The notes under the pieces are model-generated. The model was not told the DNA's origin and did not search any database. It was given only the letters and a program-made list of their open reading frames with translations. The translations under genes and the position numbers were made by a program. Source: Bryobacteraceae bacterium (GTDB lineage: Bacteria > Acidobacteriota > Terriglobia > Bryobacterales > Bryobacteraceae). From it: a DNA stretch of 64,000 nucleotides. Positions 61,134 to 64,000 of the stretch are shown here, piece by piece. Position 1 is the stretch's first letter. Each line of letters starts with the position of its first letter. The DNA lies in assembly GCA_019752335.1 (NCBI GenBank), contig JAIEMJ010000003.1, positions 124,001-188,000 on the forward strand, given 5' to 3'.

Positions 61134-64000
61134 ATGTTTCGCCTTGGTCTTGCGGTTTTGTGCGCGTTCGCGCTCCCTCTTTTGGGTCAGGTTAACGGCA
61201 GGTTGACTGGCTCCGTTCAGGATCCAACCGGCGCTCCCGTCGCGGGCGCCACGGTGGAAGTCTTTATCAGCGGCGGCGCTTCGGCGCTCCTGCAGAGTAA
61301 GACGAATGCCGAAGGTCTGTTCTCCTTTGTCGCGTTGCGGCCGGAGAGCTACGACGTCGCGGTGACGCAGCCGGGTTTTGCCAAAGTCTCCCTACGCAAA
61401 GTAAAGGTCGACTCGCTCAAGGAGACTTCGCTTGGCGTCTTGAAGCTCGAAGTCGCTTCGTCGTCGCAGGTGGTGGAAGTCAGCGCCGAGATCGAAGGCG
61501 TGCAACTGGGGAACAGCGAATTGGTGAGCGTCATCGCGCGCGAGCAGTTGGAGCAGCTACCCACGGCCTCACGCCAGATCAGCACTTTGTTTACGACGCA
61601 GGCCGGAGTCAGCGACGGACGTGGCGCCACCGTGATTAATGGTATGCGCACCTCCGCGGCGAACGTGACCTTGGACGGCGTGAACATTCAGGACAATTTC
61701 ATTCGCACCAACTCGCTGGACTTTATCCCGATTCGTCCGACGATTGACCAGGTCTCCGAGATGTCGCTAGCGGTGGGCAACGCCGGTTCGACGGTGGGCG
61801 GCGGCTCCGCCCAGGTGACGTTGACCACGCGGTCGGGTTCCAACCAACTGCACGGCTCGGCCTATTGGTTCAATCAGAACGAAGCCTATAATGCCAATGA
61901 GTTCTTCAGCAATCGCGCCGGGCTGAAGAAGCCGAAACTGAATCAGAATCAATTGGGTGTGTCACTCGGTGGCCGGGTCATCAAGGACAAGCTCTTTTAC
62001 TATGGCAACTTCGAATCCTTGCGTTTAAAGCAGCAGAACCTGCAGTTGCGCACGGTGCTGGTACCTGACGCGCGGGCGGGTAACTTTCTCTACCGGCCAA
62101 CCGGTGGCGGGGCCATCCAGTCTGTAAATGTGCTGGCCGCGCGCAACCTGACGGCCGATCCCACCATCCGCGCGATGATCGCCTCGCTGCCGAACCCCAA
62201 TAGCACCGACGCCGGCGACGGCATTCTCACCAGCGGGTATCGATTCAACGCGCGCGCGAATACGGTACGCGACCAGTTTGTGAATCGCTGGGATTACTAC
62301 CTGAATTCGTCGAATAGCTTCACGGTGAGTTACAACCGCACCTCGGAATATAATGACCGGCCAGATATCAATACCCGCTTCTACGACGCCGTGCCGCCGA
62401 ACTTTACCGACACCACTCGTAACTTCATGAGCGTTGGCTGGCGCTCCACCATCTCGCCCACGCTCACCAACGAATTGCGTGGTGGTTTTCTGCGCAGCCC
62501 GAGCGTCTTTAATCGGGTGGACGCCGTACCTGCCTTGTTGGTCACTGGCACGGGTACGAATATCTTCAACCTGCCGCAGAATAACTTTCTCTCCCAGGGG
62601 CGCTTCACGAATACTTACTCGCTGCAGGACAATGCGAGTTGGCTTAAGGGGAAGCACACGGTCTCCTTCGGCATGCAGACCCAGTGGATTCGCACGGCTC
62701 CCTACAACGACGCCGGTGCCATTCCCACGGCCACGTTGGGCTTGAGCGCCCAGAATAACAATGGCCTGAGCAACGCGCAGCTGCCCGGCGTTTCCCCACA
62801 AGACCTGACGCGCGCCAATGACTATCTGGCGACGCTCGCCGGTTTTACCACGAACGTAACACAAACCTTCTTCGTCAACAATCCGTCCGAGGGCTTTGCG
62901 AAAGGGATTGGCGAACGGCGTAACTTCGCTTACGATACTTGGGCACTCTACCTGCAGGACCAATGGCGCGTTCTCCCTCGCCTGACGCTGACGATGGGTC
63001 TGCGCTACGAATATTGGACGGTTTTGAAAGAGAAGAACAACCTCTTCCTGTTGCCCAATGCGGTGGATAACAATATCATCTCCACCGTGCTGAATCCGAA
63101 CGCCTCTTTCGACTTCGTCAACAAGAACGGGCGGCCTCTTTACAACTCCGACCGGAATAACTTCGCCCCGACCATCGGCTTCGCTTACGATCTATTTGGC
63201 AAGGGCAAAACCGCCCTGCGCGGCTCCTATGGTATTGCCTTCATCAATGACGACACGTTGACCGCGGTCCGCAATAACGCGAATACCAATGGCGGCTTGA
63301 GCACTTCGGCCACGCAGGTAAATCTGGTCAACACGCTGGCTAATGTGCCGTCGCTCTCGGTGTCGCCATTTGTGACGCCGATTGGCTTGCCCGCGCTCTA
63401 CCGGGCGAATCCGCAAGTGGCCTTGGGTTCACCAGAATTCAGTCTGGCGACGCCCTACACCCAGATGTACACGCTGGGCATTCAGCACGAAATCAAGGGC
63501 ACGATTATCGAAGCCCGGTACGTCGGTAACCACGGCACGAAGTTGCTGCGCGCCTTCGACTATAACCAGGTCGATATCCGCCGCAACGGCTTTTTGGATG
63601 ACTTCCGCCGCATCCAGGCCAACGGCAATAACCCCAATACCCCGGGGTTGACTGTGGTGCCGAATCTCGTGAATCCGAACCTGGGTTCGGCGCTTAATCA
63701 ACAGTTGCTCCGCCAGGGCGAGGCCGGCACGCTTGGTTCCAACTTACAGGTGAATGGGCAACAGGGCACAGTCCGCTTCTTCCAGAATCAGAATGCGTTG
63801 GGCGCCAACGTCATCGCCAATGGTGCGAATAGCACCTACAACGCTTTGCAACTCGAAGTCCGCCGCCGCGCGAAGGGTGTCTTTTTCCAGGCCAATTACA
63901 CCTGGTCGAAGGTCCTGAGCGACACGGCGGGTGACGACCAGAACCGCTTCGAACCCTTCCTCGACAACGGCAATAACTCGCTCGAACGCGCCCGCGCGCC
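61134..64000 (+). CDS. TonB-dependent receptor, carboxypeptidase-regulatory type, 3' end outside window
   Basis: An open frame from the ATG at 61134 continues to the last base with no stop (at least 955 residues), so the C-terminus is missing. A signal peptide (AVLCAFALPLLGQ) is followed by a carboxypeptidase-regulatory domain (GRLTGSVQDPTGAPVAGATVEVF, residues about 22-110), a plug containing VINGMRTSAANVTLDGVNIQDNF (about 160-185) and a beta-barrel (FTVSYNRTSEY, HTVSFGMQTQW and similar strands). It is a paralogue of the receptor at 36884-40069 in architecture. Substrate unknown. Confidence 0.92.
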   Translation, partial: MFRLGLAVLCAFALPLLGQVNGRLTGSVQDPTGAPVAGATVEVFISGGASALLQSKTNAEGLFSFVALRPESYDVAVTQPGFAKVSLRKVKVDSLKETSLGVLKLEVASSSQVVEVSAEIEGVQLGNSELVSVIAREQLEQLPTASRQISTLFTTQAGVSDGRGATVINGMRTSAANVTLDGVNIQDNFIRTNSLDFIPIRPTIDQVSEMSLAVGNAGSTVGGGSAQVTLTTRSGSNQLHGSAYWFNQNEAYNANEFFSNRAGLKKPKLNQNQLGVSLGGRVIKDKLFYYGNFESLRLKQQNLQLRTVLVPDARAGNFLYRPTGGGAIQSVNVLAARNLTADPTIRAMIASLPNPNSTDAGDGILTSGYRFNARANTVRDQFVNRWDYYLNSSNSFTVSYNRTSEYNDRPDINTRFYDAVPPNFTDTTRNFMSVGWRSTISPTLTNELRGGFLRSPSVFNRVDAVPALLVTGTGTNIFNLPQNNFLSQGRFTNTYSLQDNASWLKGKHTVSFGMQTQWIRTAPYNDAGAIPTATLGLSAQNNNGLSNAQLPGVSPQDLTRANDYLATLAGFTTNVTQTFFVNNPSEGFAKGIGERRNFAYDTWALYLQDQWRVLPRLTLTMGLRYEYWTVLKEKNNLFLLPNAVDNNIISTVLNPNASFDFVNKNGRPLYNSDRNNFAPTIGFAYDLFGKGKTALRGSYGIAFINDDTLTAVRNNANTNGGLSTSATQVNLVNTLANVPSLSVSPFVTPIGLPALYRANPQVALGSPEFSLATPYTQMYTLGIQHEIKGTIIEARYVGNHGTKLLRAFDYNQVDIRRNGFLDDFRRIQANGNNPNTPGLTVVPNLVNPNLGSALNQQLLRQGEAGTLGSNLQVNGQQGTVRFFQNQNALGANVIANGANSTYNALQLEVRRRAKGVFFQANYTWSKVLSDTAGDDQNRFEPFLDNGNNSLERARA

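Noticed and set aside
62025-62963. 312-codon minus-strand frame inside the second TonB receptor gene
   Set aside because: The plus strand is continuously open with signal peptide, plug and barrel features, so the minus frame is a shadow.

Overview
The window looks like chromosome of an Acidobacteriota of the Bryobacterales/Solibacter type. This is inferred from gene content: two large carboxypeptidase-regulatory TonB-dependent receptors, planctomycete-style secreted cytochromes (DUF1549/DUF1553 and DUF1592/DUF1588) paired with DUF1501/DUF1552 proteins, a sulfatase, a TIGR02206 membrane protein and a CheB-CheR-PAS-kinase. No rRNA or other species marker is present.

Bases 1 to about 20,560 form the right part of an integrative, probably conjugative, element. 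From right to left it has a 5' fragment of a tRNA-Gly gene broken in the anticodon loop (20527-20559), a tyrosine integrase, a small unknown gene, an AbiEi/AbiEii toxin-antitoxin pair and a cargo operon (excisionase-like HTH, terpene-cyclase-fold protein, DUF362 protein). Next come a 0.3 kb array of imperfect repeats and a leftward type IV secretion operon that runs off the window. Its order is MoxR-like ATPase, lytic transglycosylase (VirB1), VirB9, VirB10, a small unknown protein, a membrane-anchored double AAA+ ATPase, VirB2, two further membrane proteins with pilin-like segments, VirB3, VirB4, two VirB5-like paralogues and VirB6/TrbL. VirB8, VirB11, VirD4 and a relaxase are not visible.

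Bases 20,657 to 33,148 hold a leftward secreted-oxidation operon: DUF1592-type cytochrome, DUF1552, PSD1 cytochrome with LamG-like insert, DUF1501, sulfatase. It is split in its middle by a 1.8 kb islet of three overlapping genes of unknown function (26724-28463). A near-perfect 20-bp direct repeat (26703-26722 and 28533-28552) flanks the islet, so it looks like a discrete insertion. This and the pilin/AAA+ variant of the secretion system are the two most novel features I see.

Bases 33,500 to 64,000 are ordinary chromosome: tgt, a thioredoxin-fold protein, a Uma2 nuclease, a decayed REP-associated transposase with a REP-like palindrome, a TonB-dependent receptor with a secreted LPxTG-like neighbour, an ECF-type sigma factor and glf. 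These are followed by a response regulator and a frameshifted CheB-CheR-PAS-histidine kinase, a transglutaminase-like protein, a Tat-exported ferritin-like protein, a methyltransferase with a long coiled coil, a 12-repeat Ig-like surface protein, trxB, a TPR lipoprotein, an M81 metallopeptidase and a second TonB-dependent receptor that leaves the window at the right edge.
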